A stretch of 29,867 bases of DNA, taken from the NCBI GenBank assembly GCA_964563465.1, contig CAZLVZ010000004.1, forward strand, positions 1-29,867, written 5' to 3'. The position numbers and the translations under genes are program-made. Position 1 is the stretch's first letter. Every line of letters starts with the position of its first letter. This document shows positions 8,003-16,520 of the stretch, piece after piece. A model generated the notes under the pieces. It did not search any database and was not told where the DNA came from. It worked only from the letters and a program-made list of their open reading frames with translations. The stretch is from JAYENY01 sp964563465 (lineage in GTDB: Bacteria > Patescibacteriota > Minisyncoccia > Minisyncoccales > PEYH01).

Positions 8003-9358
8003 TTAGATTTCTTTTGTAATTTCTTTTTCTTTCCAGCGACCCTTTTTATACCACAAATAGGTAAATAGTAGAGCAATAATATTTGCTATTGGAAATGCCC
8101 ACCAAATTCCATTTTCATTTAATTTAGTATATTTAGACAAAATATATGCCAAAGGTACTCGCAGGAGCCATAAAGAAATAATAGTTAAGACCATAGCGGT
8201 AAAAGTACTTCCAGCGCCAACTAAAACTCCATCTAATACTACTTGGACTCCGACAAAACCAAAACTAAGCGCCATGATTTTGATAAACATAGAAGCAATA
8301 TTGGTTACAGCTTCTTCTCCGGGAATAAATAAAACTGATATTTCTTTTGCGAAAATGAATAAGAGTATTCCCAAAATAGTGAGAACAATAAAGGATAATT
8401 TTGCGCTTGTTTTTGCCACTTGTTCAGCTCTTTTTATTTTCTTTGCCCCTATGCTTTGCCCAACTAGAGTGGAGGTTGCTGCCGATAAACCAAGTGCAGG
8501 AATGATTATGAAGCTCAGAATTCTTCCACCGATTCCATAAGCAGCAGTTACTGTAGTTCCGAATCCTGCAACAATAAAAATCATCATTGCCATACCCAAA
8601 GATCTGGTTGATTGGGAAATAGAGGCCGGCAAACCCAGCAAAAAAATTCTTTTAATCACTCTTAATTTTGGCTTTAGGTCTATTTTTTTTATTCTAATCC
8701 CGTGTTTCCCTCTGAATAATATGATTACTCCTATTATGGCTGATAACGCTTGTGTTAATATTGTGGCAATTGCAGCACCCGTTACGCCAAAAGCTGGGAT
8801 AGATTTGTATCCCATAATAAATAATGGATCTAATACAAGATTTAGTAATACGGTGGATAATACAATTAATGCCGGAGCCCTAACATCTCCCACACCCCGC
8901 ATCAGAGATTGAAAGGAAAAAAAGATGAACAAAAAGATTAAGCCGAGAAAAGAGATTCTCATATATGATATTGCGCTTTCAACAACAAAAAGGTCAGCTC
9001 CCATGAGTTTTATTATGATTGGGGAAACTAAATAACCCAAAACGCTTAATAGGATAGAGGCAAAAGTCATCATCAGAAAGGTCTGACCAGCCATGAAATT
9101 AATTTTACTATAATCCTTTTTGCCCTTATACTGGGCAACCAATATTCCTCCAGCTACAGCCATTCCTCCCCCCAAAGAGATTATAAAAAAGATAATAGGG
9201 AAGCTTAAAGATACGGCAGCTACAGCGCCAGAGCCCAATCTTCCGACCCAAAAAGTATCTGTTATTTGATAAGCAGAGTGGAGGATATTTGCCAAAACAA
9301 TAGGGATTGCCAATTTAAGCAAAGATTTTAGTATAGAATTTTCTGTTTTTTCTTTCAT
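8003..9358 (-). CDS. MATE family efflux transporter
   Basis: A polytopic membrane protein of about 451 residues with twelve hydrophobic segments, of the multidrug and toxic compound extrusion family. These antiporters expel cationic or other compounds using a Na+ or H+ gradient. Typical stretches are LAIPIVLANILHSAYQITDTFWVGRLG near the N-terminus and the second-half repeat around LLGLPASISQ and GQSIGAKKIKRAEQ. I chose ATG 9358. The upstream ATG at 9400 would add 14 residues (KKEPSPFLIYL) encoded by the typA terminator hairpin, which is unlikely. Substrate and ion cannot be read. It lies downstream of typA on the same strand, with a terminator between. Confidence 0.9.
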   Translation of the reverse strand: MKEKTENSILKSLLKLAIPIVLANILHSAYQITDTFWVGRLGSGAVAAVSLSFPIIFFIISLGGGMAVAGGILVAQYKGKKDYSKINFMAGQTFLMMTFASILLSVLGYLVSPIIIKLMGADLFVVESAISYMRISFLGLIFLFIFFSFQSLMRGVGDVRAPALIVLSTVLLNLVLDPLFIMGYKSIPAFGVTGAAIATILTQALSAIIGVIILFRGKHGIRIKKIDLKPKLRVIKRIFLLGLPASISQSTRSLGMAMMIFIVAGFGTTVTAAYGIGGRILSFIIIPALGLSAATSTLVGQSIGAKKIKRAEQVAKTSAKLSFIVLTILGILLFIFAKEISVLFIPGEEAVTNIASMFIKIMALSFGFVGVQVVLDGVLVGAGSTFTAMVLTIISLWLLRVPLAYILSKYTKLNENGIWWAFPIANIIALLFTYLWYKKGRWKEKEITKEI

Positions 9359-9368
9359 TAAATAAATT

Positions 9369-9392
9369 AAAAAAGGACTCGGTTCCTTTTTT
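9369..9392 (-). terminator. Intrinsic terminator after typA
   Basis: A 9-bp stem (9369-9377 with 9384-9392) around a six-base loop. Read on the minus strand, it ends in six T. It lies between the typA stop and the preferred MATE start. Confidence 0.75.
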
Positions 9393-9414
9393 ATAAACAA
9401 ACTATTAAGATAAT

Positions 9415-11205
9415 TTATCGATGTCTTTTTACCTTAGTTCTTTCGCCCTCGGTTAGGAATTTTTTTCTTAAACGAATATTGTGTGGAGTAATCTCTAAAT
9501 ATTCGTCTTCTCTCATAACTCCCATACCTTTTTCTAATGTTAGTTTTACGGGCGGAGTTAAAGTAATAGCTTCGTCAGATCCAGAAGCGCGCATATTTGA
9601 TAACTCTTTTCCCTTTGTTGGGTTTACGGTTAAGTCGTGTCCTTTTGCCGCAGTGCCGATAACCATTCCTTCGTATATTTCTGTGGCAGCTCCGATATAT
9701 ATAGTGCCCCTATTTTGAAGATTAAAAAGTGAGAATCCAAGAGTTTTTCCAGTTGCCATTGATATCATTGAGCCCAAGTCATTTTTTTTGATATTTCCAG
9801 CATAGGGTTTAAATCCAATAACCCTAGAACAAATAATTCCTTCGCCCTTTGTATCAATTACAAATTCATTTCTATATCCTAACAATCCTCTAGTTGGAAT
9901 CTCAAAAATAATTTTTACATTGTTACGCTCTGGTATCTTTTTAGTCATATTACCAGAACGAGTAGAAAGTTTTTTAATAACAGTTCCAGACATTTTTTCT
10001 GGAACATTGATAGTTACCTCTTCAAATGGTTCTATCTTTTGTCCATTTTCTTCCTTTATAATTACATGGGGTTGAGATATTTGCATTTCATAACCTTCAC
10101 GACGCATATTTTCAAGCAGTATTGCAATATGCATTTCTCCTCTACCATAGATTCTATAGCAATCAGTAGCAGAAAAATCAATTTTTAGGCCAACATTAAC
10201 CTCTAATTCTTTTTCTAATCTTTCTTTGAGCTGTCTGCTTGTAACATATTTTCCATCTTTTCCAGCGAAAGGGGAGTTGTTGATAAATAGGTTTAATGAA
10301 ATTGTTGGTTCATCAATATTAATAGCAGGCAATGCCTCTTGTTTTGCGTTTATGCAAATTGTTTCTCCAATAAATATATTGGGAAGACCAGCTATCATTA
10401 CGATGTCACCAGCGCCCCCTTCTTCCACTTCTTTTCTTTTTAATCCCTCAAAAGTGAATAATTTTGTGATTTTGCCTTGGCGAACTTCTCCATGTCTATC
10501 TTTAATCATTATAACAGAATTGTTTTTTATTTTTCCTTCGTAGATTCTTCCAATAGCAAGCCGTCCCAAGAAATTATCATAAGCAAGATTAAATGGCTGA
10601 ATGCGCAGAGGCGCATTTTTCTTTTCTTTGCTTGAAGCAATTGGAACTTTTTTTAAAATTGTATCTAAAAGCGGAGTTAAATCTTTTGAATCATCGTCTA
10701 AATTAATTTTGGCAATACCAGATCGGGCGATTGCGTAAAGCGTGGTAAATTCAAGCTGTTCGTCGCTTGCGCCCAAGTCAAGGAAGAGTTCGTAAACCAT
10801 TTCTTGTGTAATAGATGGTCTGGCAGCAGCTTTGTCTATTTTATTTATTACCACAATCGGCTTTAATCCAAGCTCAAGCGCTTTTTTTAAAACAAATTTT
10901 GTTTGAGGCATTGGACCTTCTTGCGCATCAACCACCAAAAGCACAGAATCTATTGAACGCAAAACACGCTCAACTTCAGAGCCGAAATCAGCGTGACCTG
11001 GCGTATCCACAATGTTTATTTTTGTATTTTTATAATAAACAGATGTGTTCTTTGAATAGATAGTAATTCCTCTTTCTTTTTCAAGAGTATCGCTATCCAT
11101 ACTGTCGCCAACTTCTGACATCCCTGTTTGTTGCATCAACGCATCAGTAAGGGCTGTTTTACCATGGTCAACATGAGCGATAATTGCAATATTTCTTATT
11201 TCCAT
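9415..11205 (-). CDS. typA: Ribosome-associated GTPase TypA/BipA
   Basis: A 596-residue translational GTPase (family about 600-615) that assists 50S assembly and stress adaptation. Motifs: G1 AHVDHGKT (10-17), G3 DTPGHADF (67-74), G4 NKID (121-124). The BipA-specific C-terminal part includes RGLLGYRNEFVIDTKGEG, GMVIGTAAKGHDLTVNPTKGKELSNMRASGSDEA and the ending EYLEITPHNIRLRKKFLTEGERTK. The ATG at 11205 gives the standard MEIRNIAIIAHVDHGKT start. A sigma70-like promoter lies at 11299-11271, and a terminator-like hairpin sits in the leader. Confidence 0.97.
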   Translation of the reverse strand: MEIRNIAIIAHVDHGKTALTDALMQQTGMSEVGDSMDSDTLEKERGITIYSKNTSVYYKNTKINIVDTPGHADFGSEVERVLRSIDSVLLVVDAQEGPMPQTKFVLKKALELGLKPIVVINKIDKAAARPSITQEMVYELFLDLGASDEQLEFTTLYAIARSGIAKINLDDDSKDLTPLLDTILKKVPIASSKEKKNAPLRIQPFNLAYDNFLGRLAIGRIYEGKIKNNSVIMIKDRHGEVRQGKITKLFTFEGLKRKEVEEGGAGDIVMIAGLPNIFIGETICINAKQEALPAINIDEPTISLNLFINNSPFAGKDGKYVTSRQLKERLEKELEVNVGLKIDFSATDCYRIYGRGEMHIAILLENMRREGYEMQISQPHVIIKEENGQKIEPFEEVTINVPEKMSGTVIKKLSTRSGNMTKKIPERNNVKIIFEIPTRGLLGYRNEFVIDTKGEGIICSRVIGFKPYAGNIKKNDLGSMISMATGKTLGFSLFNLQNRGTIYIGAATEIYEGMVIGTAAKGHDLTVNPTKGKELSNMRASGSDEAITLTPPVKLTLEKGMGVMREDEYLEITPHNIRLRKKFLTEGERTKVKRHR

Positions 11206-11215
11206 AAAAATTAAA

Positions 11216-11235
11216 ACCGCCTTTCATAAAGCGGT
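11216..11235 (-). promoter_or_regulatory. Terminator-like hairpin in the typA leader
   Basis: On the minus strand ACCGC pairs with GCGGT around an inner TTT/AAA pairing, followed by a T-rich tract, between the promoter and the typA ATG. It could act as an attenuator or an RNA-level control element. Confidence 0.4.
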
Positions 11236-11270
11236 AGAATAGCTTTATATCGGGAAAATTTATATACTTA

Positions 11271-11299
11271 CTTATATTACAAAAGATTATAAAAGTCAA
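11271..11299 (-). promoter_or_regulatory. Sigma70-like promoter of typA
   Basis: On the minus strand, TTGACT (11299-11294), a 17-base spacer and TATAAG (11276-11271). The predicted leader is about 60 bases. Confidence 0.7.
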
Positions 11300-11337
11300 G
11301 ATTTTGATTTGAGAATATTTTACAATTTTTATTTCAT

Positions 11338-11365
11338 AAAAGAATCGCTTTTTAAGCGGTTTTTT
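11338..11365 (+). terminator. Plus-strand terminator between divergent genes
   Basis: ATCGCTT pairs with AAGCGGT (one G-T pair) around a short T loop and is followed by six T. No plus-strand gene lies just upstream, so it would end a short leader or antisense transcript, or act as an attenuator ahead of the gene at 11440. A possible extended -10 (TGGTATTAT, 11365-11373) follows it. Confidence 0.55.
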
Positions 11366-11439
11366 GGTATTATTTAATTACGAGCAAAGAAGTAGGAAGA
11401 AATTTTTCTTTAAAAAAATAAAATTATTGGAATATATTT

Positions 11440-11862
11440 ATGCATGAAATTGTTCACATAGCGTTCGGGCTTTTTTTATTAAAGGTTTTTCAAAATCCTT
11501 TAATTGTATTTCCAGTTGCCTTCCTCAGCCATTTTTTATTAGACATTGTGCCTCATTATAAAAGAAAAAATAGGACAAAGAAGAGTCTTATTGTTGAAAT
11601 ATCGATTGATGTTTTAATTTCAACAACTTTTCTCTTATTTTATTTTGCTTATGCAAAGAATTTACCAAGTGTTTCCATAATTTTAGCAACTTGTTTTTTC
11701 GCTGCATTGCCTGATTTTTTTCTTCTTTTGAATTGGTTGTGGGGAATAAAAATTTTTAAATCTTTTTTTCTTGATTTTCATACTAAAATACAGCATGAAT
11801 ATTCTTGGGCATGGATTGTGGAAATAGGATTTTTTATTTGTTTATTATTTTTTCTTTTTTAA
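11440..11862 (+). CDS. Small polytopic membrane protein, YdjM/DUF457-like motif pattern
   Basis: This 140-residue protein has about four hydrophobic helices. Its N-terminal MHEIVHIAFGLFLLK, the LSHFLLDIVPHYKRK segment (about 29-43), and ALPDFFLLLNW (about 89-99), plus a late HTKIQHEYSW histidine pair, recall small membrane proteins of the metal-dependent hydrolase YdjM/DUF457 type. In those, H and D residues at helix ends are conserved. I see the motif pattern but cannot prove membership, and activity is unproven. It is alone between a terminator and a palindrome-rich region, so it is probably monocistronic. Confidence 0.6.
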   Translation: MHEIVHIAFGLFLLKVFQNPLIVFPVAFLSHFLLDIVPHYKRKNRTKKSLIVEISIDVLISTTFLLFYFAYAKNLPSVSIILATCFFAALPDFFLLLNWLWGIKIFKSFFLDFHTKIQHEYSWAWIVEIGFFICLLFFLF

Positions 11863-11907
11863 AGGAGCTGTTTGTAGATTAAATTCTCAAAAAATTTTGT
11901 TTTTTAG

Positions 11908-11965
11908 AACTTTATAGAGTTTCTATATTTTGACTAACTTTATAAAGTTATAAATATATAGAAAA
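11908..11965. promoter_or_regulatory. Paired palindromes upstream of korA (candidate operator)
   Basis: TAACTTTATAAAGTTA (11935-11950) is a perfect 16-bp palindrome. A near copy, AACTTTATAGAGTT, lies 28 bases earlier at 11908-11921. An outer inverted repeat (TTTCTATAT about 11919-11928, ATATAGAAA about 11956-11964) frames the first palindrome. Two copies at near-helical spacing suggest a dimeric regulator site. Confidence 0.4.
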
Positions 11966-11996
11966 CTGATTCCTAAATACTAAAAACAGGAATCAG
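11966..11996. repeat. Inverted repeat (hairpin) before korA
   Basis: CTGATTCCT (11966-11974) pairs perfectly with AGGAATCAG (11988-11996) around 13 bases. There is no T-run on the plus strand; on the minus strand it is followed by TTTTC. It could be a minus-strand terminator or an operator. Confidence 0.5.
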
Positions 11997-12056
11997 AAAA
12001 TAAAAAATATGGAAATTTGATTAAACTATTCAATTTTTTTGAGATTATTTCGGAGT

Positions 12057-12086
12057 TTGACACAGTGACAATCATTGGGATATACT
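12057..12086 (+). promoter_or_regulatory. Sigma70-like promoter of korAB
   Basis: Consensus TTGACA (12057-12062), an 18-base spacer and TATACT (12081-12086). The predicted leader is about 18 bases and has no Shine-Dalgarno sequence. Confidence 0.7.
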
Positions 12087-12110
12087 TAGAATATTAACAT
12101 CTCATATTTA

Positions 12111-13772
12111 ATGAAAAAAGATTTCTCAATTTTAATAGGAGGCGCTGCAGGCAAAGGTTCTAGAAAAGCAGGGCTTATAATAGCTAAATTATTTTCAAGC
12201 TTAGGCTATAGAATCTTTATTTACGATGATTACAGATCTCTGATTAGAGGTGGTAATAATTTTTCACACATTAGGGTTTCTGATAAAAAAGTTTTATCTC
12301 ATCGTGAAAAAATAGATTTTCTTTTGGCATTAGACGAGGAAACTATCAAGCAACATCAATCCGACTTAGACAAAGATGGAATAATTTTTTATAACAGTGA
12401 TCATATTTCTATCAAAAACAAGAAGGCAGTGGGTATAGCGATAGAGACGATGGTAGAAAAAGCTGGTGGAACTTTTTTAATGGAAAATACGGCTATGGTA
12501 GCTGGATTCGCAAAACTTATTGGTATTGACTGGAGCGTTCTATCAAAGCTTTTAGAAAAAGAATTCAAAAAATTTACAGGATTAAATTTAAAAATAGCGA
12601 AAATTGCTTTTGATGATACAAAAAAATTATTTAAGGTTAACAAGTTAAAACAAAAATCATTACCCATATTAACGGGAAACGAAGCCCTTTCTTTGGGCGC
12701 AGTTAAGGCCGGTCTTGATTTTTATTTCGCTTATCCCATGACTCCAGCAACTGGGATTTTACATTTTTTAGCTGCTCATAAAGAAGATTTTAATATCACA
12801 GTTGCTCAATTAGAAAATGAGATAGCGGTTATTAATGCTGCTATTGGAGCAGCATATACTGGGGCTCGCGCTATGGTAGGAACTTCTGGCGGGGGATTTG
12901 CTTTGATGACGGAAGGGTTTAGCTTGGCTGCTCAAAATGAAACGCCGTTAGTAGTGGTAGAAAGCCAGAGGGGCGGTTCGGCAAGCGGAGTTCCAACTTA
13001 TACCGCTCAAGGAGATCTATTATTTTGTTTGGGTGCTGGACACGGTGATATTTTAAGGTTTCTTATTGCTCCAGGTGATGCAGAGGAATCATCTTTTTGG
13101 GCTGGAAAGATTTTGAATCTTTCTTGGAAGTACCAAACACCATCAATCTTATTAATAGATAAAGAAATTTCTGAAAGCACATTCAGTTTTGATGAAAAGG
13201 TTTTAAATAGAATTAAACGCGAGAAACCTCTGCTTTGGGATAAAAAAGGTAAATATTTAAGATACAAGGATACTAAAAATGGAATTTCTCCTTTAGCATT
13301 TCCTGGAGAGAAAAATGTAATCTCAAAAGCAAATAGCTACGAACATGACGAATTTGGGATTACGGTAGAAGATGGAGAGAGTGTAGAAAAAATGCAGAAT
13401 AAACGGTTAAGAAAATTTGTAGAGATGAAGAAAGAAGTGGACAGATTAGAGTCAGTTAAAATTTATGGCAAGAAAACTGCGGAACAAGCGATTATTGTTT
13501 GGGGCTCTACCAAAGGACCAGCCAAAGAGGCTGCGGAAAGATTAGGAATTAAAATGATTCAATTGATAGTTATTCAGCCATTTCCAGAGAAACAAATGCA
13601 AAAAGCATTAAAAGGAGTTAAAAAATTAATTTTATTGGAAACAAATGCTTCTGGACAAATGGAAAAAGTTTTGAATTCTTATGGAATAAAAGTTGATAAA
13701 AAGATTCTAAAATATAATACGAGACCCTTTTTCCCTGGAGAAATAGAGAAAAAGGTTAAGAAATTAATTTAA
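12111..13772 (+). CDS. korA: 2-oxoacid:acceptor oxidoreductase, fused gamma-alpha subunit
   Basis: This 553-residue protein joins a gamma domain (about 1-180, GGAAGKGSRKAGLIIAKLF and DYRSLIRGGNNFSHIRVS) to an alpha domain. The alpha part has a pyrimidine-binding domain (about 187-390, GNEALSLGAVKAGLDFYFAYPMTPAT and QLENEIAVINAAIGAAYTGARAMVGTSGGGFALM) and a C-terminal transketolase-like domain (about 450-553). With the beta subunit it oxidatively decarboxylates a 2-oxoacid to an acyl-CoA, reducing ferredoxin. The gamma-alpha fusion is usual for KorA-type enzymes. Substrate (2-oxoglutarate, pyruvate or other) is not settled. korB follows after 14 bases. A consensus promoter and palindromes precede it. 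Confidence 0.92.
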   Translation: MKKDFSILIGGAAGKGSRKAGLIIAKLFSSLGYRIFIYDDYRSLIRGGNNFSHIRVSDKKVLSHREKIDFLLALDEETIKQHQSDLDKDGIIFYNSDHISIKNKKAVGIAIETMVEKAGGTFLMENTAMVAGFAKLIGIDWSVLSKLLEKEFKKFTGLNLKIAKIAFDDTKKLFKVNKLKQKSLPILTGNEALSLGAVKAGLDFYFAYPMTPATGILHFLAAHKEDFNITVAQLENEIAVINAAIGAAYTGARAMVGTSGGGFALMTEGFSLAAQNETPLVVVESQRGGSASGVPTYTAQGDLLFCLGAGHGDILRFLIAPGDAEESSFWAGKILNLSWKYQTPSILLIDKEISESTFSFDEKVLNRIKREKPLLWDKKGKYLRYKDTKNGISPLAFPGEKNVISKANSYEHDEFGITVEDGESVEKMQNKRLRKFVEMKKEVDRLESVKIYGKKTAEQAIIVWGSTKGPAKEAAERLGIKMIQLIVIQPFPEKQMQKALKGVKKLILLETNASGQMEKVLNSYGIKVDKKILKYNTRPFFPGEIEKKVKKLI

Positions 13773-13786
13773 TTAGACGAACAACG

Positions 13787-14614
13787 ATGGAAAACGAGCA
13801 AAAATTAGATACATATTGTGAGAAAACCTGGTGTCCTGGATGTGGCAATTTTGGAATTTTGACTGCGCTAAAACAAGCTATTTTTTCTTTAATAAAAGGA
13901 GGTATAAGAAAAGAAGACATAGTGGCAGTAAGTGGAATCGGTTGTAGCTCAAAAATTATTGATTATTTGAATTTAAATAGTTTTTCTTCATTGCACGGAA
14001 GACCGATTGCTTCAGCCGAAGGAATAAAATTAGGGAATCCAAATCTTAAAATTATAGTTTTTACTGGAGATGGTGGTTGTTATAACGAGGGAATTTCACA
14101 TTTAATCCATGCCGCCAAAAGAAATATTGATATCACTGTCTTAGTTCATAATAATAGAAATTTTGCCTTGACGACTGGTCAATTTACTGCCCTTTCTCCG
14201 AAGGGGTTTAAAGGTAAATCTACTCCTAAAGGAAGTATAGAAGAGCCATTTAATCCTTTAAAAATAATGTTAGCATCCAACGCTACCTTTATAGCTCAAG
14301 GATATTCCTCAAAGATTAATCATCTTACAAATTTGATCAAACAAGGAGTTTCTCATAAAGGGTTTTCCTTTATTGATGTTCTTCAACCTTGTATAACTTT
14401 TTTTGATACCTACGAGGAATACAACAAAAAAGTTTATGAAATAAAATCCGAAAATTTAACCTCGGAAAAAGAAGCTATGAAAAAGATTAGTGAATGGGGT
14501 TACAAAAAAGATAAACCCAAAATTCCAATTGGTATATTTTATAAAATTCAAAGACCAGCTTACGAAAAAGAATTGTTGGGCGATTTAAATCCTTCAAATC
14601 TTAGAAATAGTTGA
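13787..14614 (+). CDS. korB: 2-oxoacid:acceptor oxidoreductase, beta subunit (TPP-binding)
   Basis: A 275-residue beta subunit. Seen: C16 and C19 in TWCPGCGNFG, C53 in GIGCSSK and C202 in LQPCITFF, the four-cysteine pattern for one [4Fe-4S] cluster. The thiamine diphosphate motif is GDGGCYNEG (94-102), ending in HNNRNFALTTGQ (121-132). The C-terminal part (about 205-275) is the usual capping region. No separate ferredoxin-like delta subunit is encoded nearby, so electrons probably go to a soluble ferredoxin made elsewhere. It is in an operon with korA and acts in the cytoplasm. Confidence 0.93.
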   Translation: MENEQKLDTYCEKTWCPGCGNFGILTALKQAIFSLIKGGIRKEDIVAVSGIGCSSKIIDYLNLNSFSSLHGRPIASAEGIKLGNPNLKIIVFTGDGGCYNEGISHLIHAAKRNIDITVLVHNNRNFALTTGQFTALSPKGFKGKSTPKGSIEEPFNPLKIMLASNATFIAQGYSSKINHLTNLIKQGVSHKGFSFIDVLQPCITFFDTYEEYNKKVYEIKSENLTSEKEAMKKISEWGYKKDKPKIPIGIFYKIQRPAYEKELLGDLNPSNLRNS

Positions 14615-14644
14615 AAGATTAATTGTGAGTTCGAGTTTGATATT

Positions 14645-14932
14645 ATGAAATTTATTATAGAGAATTCAAAAGAAAATATTTTAAGCTTGGTTAGAAGATT
14701 GGGATATGTGTTAAGGCATGGTGACAAGGGGGAATTTAACTGCATCAGATCAGTTGGAGAGATGAGATATCCTCGTTTTCATCTTTTTATTGAAAAGAAT
14801 CAAGATAAGTTTATTTTTAAATTACATTTAGATCAAAAAAAACCATCTTACGCTGGAAGCTCGGCTCATAGCGGGGAATATGAAGGTAAATTAGTTGAAG
14901 AAGAAGCGCAAAGGATAAAAAATGTTGTATAA
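14645..14932 (+). CDS. Conserved small hypothetical protein
   Basis: A 95-residue soluble protein with no signal or membrane helix. It has a basic N-terminal helix (SLVRRLGYVLRHGDKGEFNCIRSVG) and alternating beta-like segments (RFHLFIEKN, KFIFKLHLDQ), ending in an acidic helix (GEYEGKLVEEEAQRIKNVV). The segment SYAGSSAHSGEYEG is polar and glycine-rich. I do not recognise a named family. The position right behind korB suggests co-transcription but does not define a function. Confidence 0.75.
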   Translation: MKFIIENSKENILSLVRRLGYVLRHGDKGEFNCIRSVGEMRYPRFHLFIEKNQDKFIFKLHLDQKKPSYAGSSAHSGEYEGKLVEEEAQRIKNVV

Positions 14933-14964
14933 TTAAAAAATTGAATTAAAATAATAATAAAAAT

Positions 14965-15201
14965 ATGGAAGAAATTTTAATTGAACAATTTTTAATGGAA
15001 AATCAATGGATGATTTTTTTAATTTTATTATGGACTTTGCCTTGGAAGGGAGTGGCTTTATGGAAAGCGGTAAAGAATAGCCACAAGTCGTGGTTTGTAG
15101 CACTATTAATAGTCAACACATTAGGCATATTAGAGATTCTTTATATCTTTTGGTTTTCTCACAAACACAAAAAATTGTCTCAGAAAATTAATAAAGCGTG
15201 A
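14965..15201 (+). CDS. DUF5652 family small membrane protein
   Basis: 78 residues with two membrane helices (about 17-30 and 42-64). The pattern WTLPWKGVALWKAVKNSHKSWFVALLIVNTLGILEILYIF matches the DUF5652 family found widely in CPR bacteria, where W-PWKG-ALWKA and the NTLGILEI core are conserved. The function is unknown. A terminator follows. Confidence 0.8.
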   Translation: MEEILIEQFLMENQWMIFLILLWTLPWKGVALWKAVKNSHKSWFVALLIVNTLGILEILYIFWFSHKHKKLSQKINKA

Positions 15202-15230
15202 GTCGTTTCGGGACGCAGAAGATGGATAAT

Positions 15231-15257
15231 AAAAAATCGTTTTTTGAGCGATTTTTT
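15231..15257 (+). terminator. Intrinsic terminator before the ATP synthase operon
   Basis: Nine-base stem AAAAAATCG (15231-15239) with CGATTTTTT (15249-15257), with the final T-run inside the stem. It resembles those at 11338 and 21979. Confidence 0.75.
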
Positions 15258-15311
15258 AATTAAAGTTTATGATGTTTAAAAGTTGATTAGAACCCGGGAT
15301 AGTTTTTATCA

Positions 15312-15339
15312 TTGACATAAAAATATATTTATATACAAT
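15312..15339 (+). promoter_or_regulatory. Sigma70-like promoter of the ATP synthase operon
   Basis: Consensus TTGACA (15312-15317), a 16-base spacer and TACAAT (15334-15339), 36 bases before the atpZ start. It is the only clear promoter before the nine-gene operon. Confidence 0.75.
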
Positions 15340-15374
15340 GAACACTTAACATTTTTACAGCCGTAAATTACACT

Positions 15375-15677
15375 ATGAAAAAAAATAATAGAATAGATAA
15401 TCGAAAAGAACCAAAAAAAGTTATTGAGGAAAATGATTTATTGAAAAAACAATCCCTTCAATTTTTGTTTCAGATGGTTTTCATTATTGCTGGACCGGCT
15501 TTGTTGGCGGCATATTTTGGAAAAAAAATTGGAATCGAAAAAAATATGCATCCAAAATTAATGATTATTTTTATGATTTTGGCCTTGATATTTTCTTGGT
15601 CTATCATTTTAATTAAATTTTTTAAATTTAATAAACAAATTAAGATAATAGATGAAGAAAAAAAACGAGAGAAATAA
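15375..15677 (+). CDS. atpZ: AtpZ/AtpI-like F0F1 ATP synthase accessory protein
   Basis: A 100-residue protein with two membrane helices (about 30-50 and 60-80) after a basic, charged N-terminus. Helix 1 (LFQMVFIIAGPALLAAYFGKKIG) matches the AtpZ/AtpI pattern with the G-P and GKK-G signature. AtpI-type proteins help c-ring assembly; some are linked to Mg2+ uptake. It is the first gene of the operon, where atpI or atpZ normally sits. Confidence 0.8.
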   Translation: MKKNNRIDNRKEPKKVIEENDLLKKQSLQFLFQMVFIIAGPALLAAYFGKKIGIEKNMHPKLMIIFMILALIFSWSIILIKFFKFNKQIKIIDEEKKREK

Positions 15678-15682
15678 TAGAT

Positions 15683-16504
15683 ATGAATTTTTTACAAATA
15701 ACACAACCCATCCCCGAATTATACTCTAATGTAGTTTTTCACATTGGAAGATTACCAGTGACTAATTCTATGACATCAACTTGGTTGGCCATTGTTTTAG
15801 TATTTGTGTTCGTATTTTTTTTAAGAAAACATCTCCACATATTTTCTAAAAGTAAAATTCAAACATGTTTTGAAGTGATAATTGAGTCAGTCGTTGGGTT
15901 GCTTGATCAAGTCACCAACAATAGAGAAAGATCGGAAAAATTATTTTCTATCATAGCTAGCATTTTTTTATTTTTTCTTTTGTCAAATATAATAACATTA
16001 ATACCTGGATTAACTTCAATAAATATCAACGGCGTTGCACTTTTTCGAACAGCAACAACCGACTTTAATACTACTCTATCTTTGGCTGTCTTTGTAGTTT
16101 TTCTTTCTCAACTTGCGAGCATTAGATCTTATGGTTTTTTTGCTCATATAGGAGAGTATGTCCAATTTAAAAAAGTTTTTTTAGGATTTAAAGAGAGTAT
16201 TGGACAAGGATTTCTTGCTATTATTAATTTTATAATGGGATTGCTGGACATTATAGGAGAGTTTGCTAAAATTATTTCCTTGTCATTGCGTCTTTTCGGC
16301 AACATGTTTGCAGGAGAAGTATTGATGGTAGTTATAATGAGTTTTTTGAGTTTTATAGCGCCATCATTATTGATCGCTCAGACATTGTTGATCGGCGGGT
16401 TGCAGGCAATGGTTTTTTCGGTTTTAAGTGCAGTTTATTTGAATTTAGCATTAGGCGAAAATAATGATAGCGAGAGTCAAGTTAACTCAATTATTAATAA
16501 TTAA
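15683..16504 (+). CDS. atpB: ATP synthase F0 subunit a
   Basis: A 273-residue membrane subunit forming the ion half-channels against the c-ring. The conserved ISLSLRLFGNMFAGEVLMVVIMSF segment (about 195-218) contains the essential stator arginine (SLRLFGN). LLIGGLQAMVFSVLSAVYL (about 232-250) is the usual penultimate helix with the GLQA motif. The N-terminal VVFHIGRLPVTNSMTSTW is typical. The length is normal. Confidence 0.95.
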   Translation: MNFLQITQPIPELYSNVVFHIGRLPVTNSMTSTWLAIVLVFVFVFFLRKHLHIFSKSKIQTCFEVIIESVVGLLDQVTNNRERSEKLFSIIASIFLFFLLSNIITLIPGLTSININGVALFRTATTDFNTTLSLAVFVVFLSQLASIRSYGFFAHIGEYVQFKKVFLGFKESIGQGFLAIINFIMGLLDIIGEFAKIISLSLRLFGNMFAGEVLMVVIMSFLSFIAPSLLIAQTLLIGGLQAMVFSVLSAVYLNLALGENNDSESQVNSIINN

Positions 16505-16520
16505 TATTTAATTAAAAATT

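Noticed and set aside
9359..9400. Longer N-terminus of the MATE transporter
   Set aside because: The extra 14 codons are the typA terminator hairpin, and the internal ATG gives the usual MATE start.
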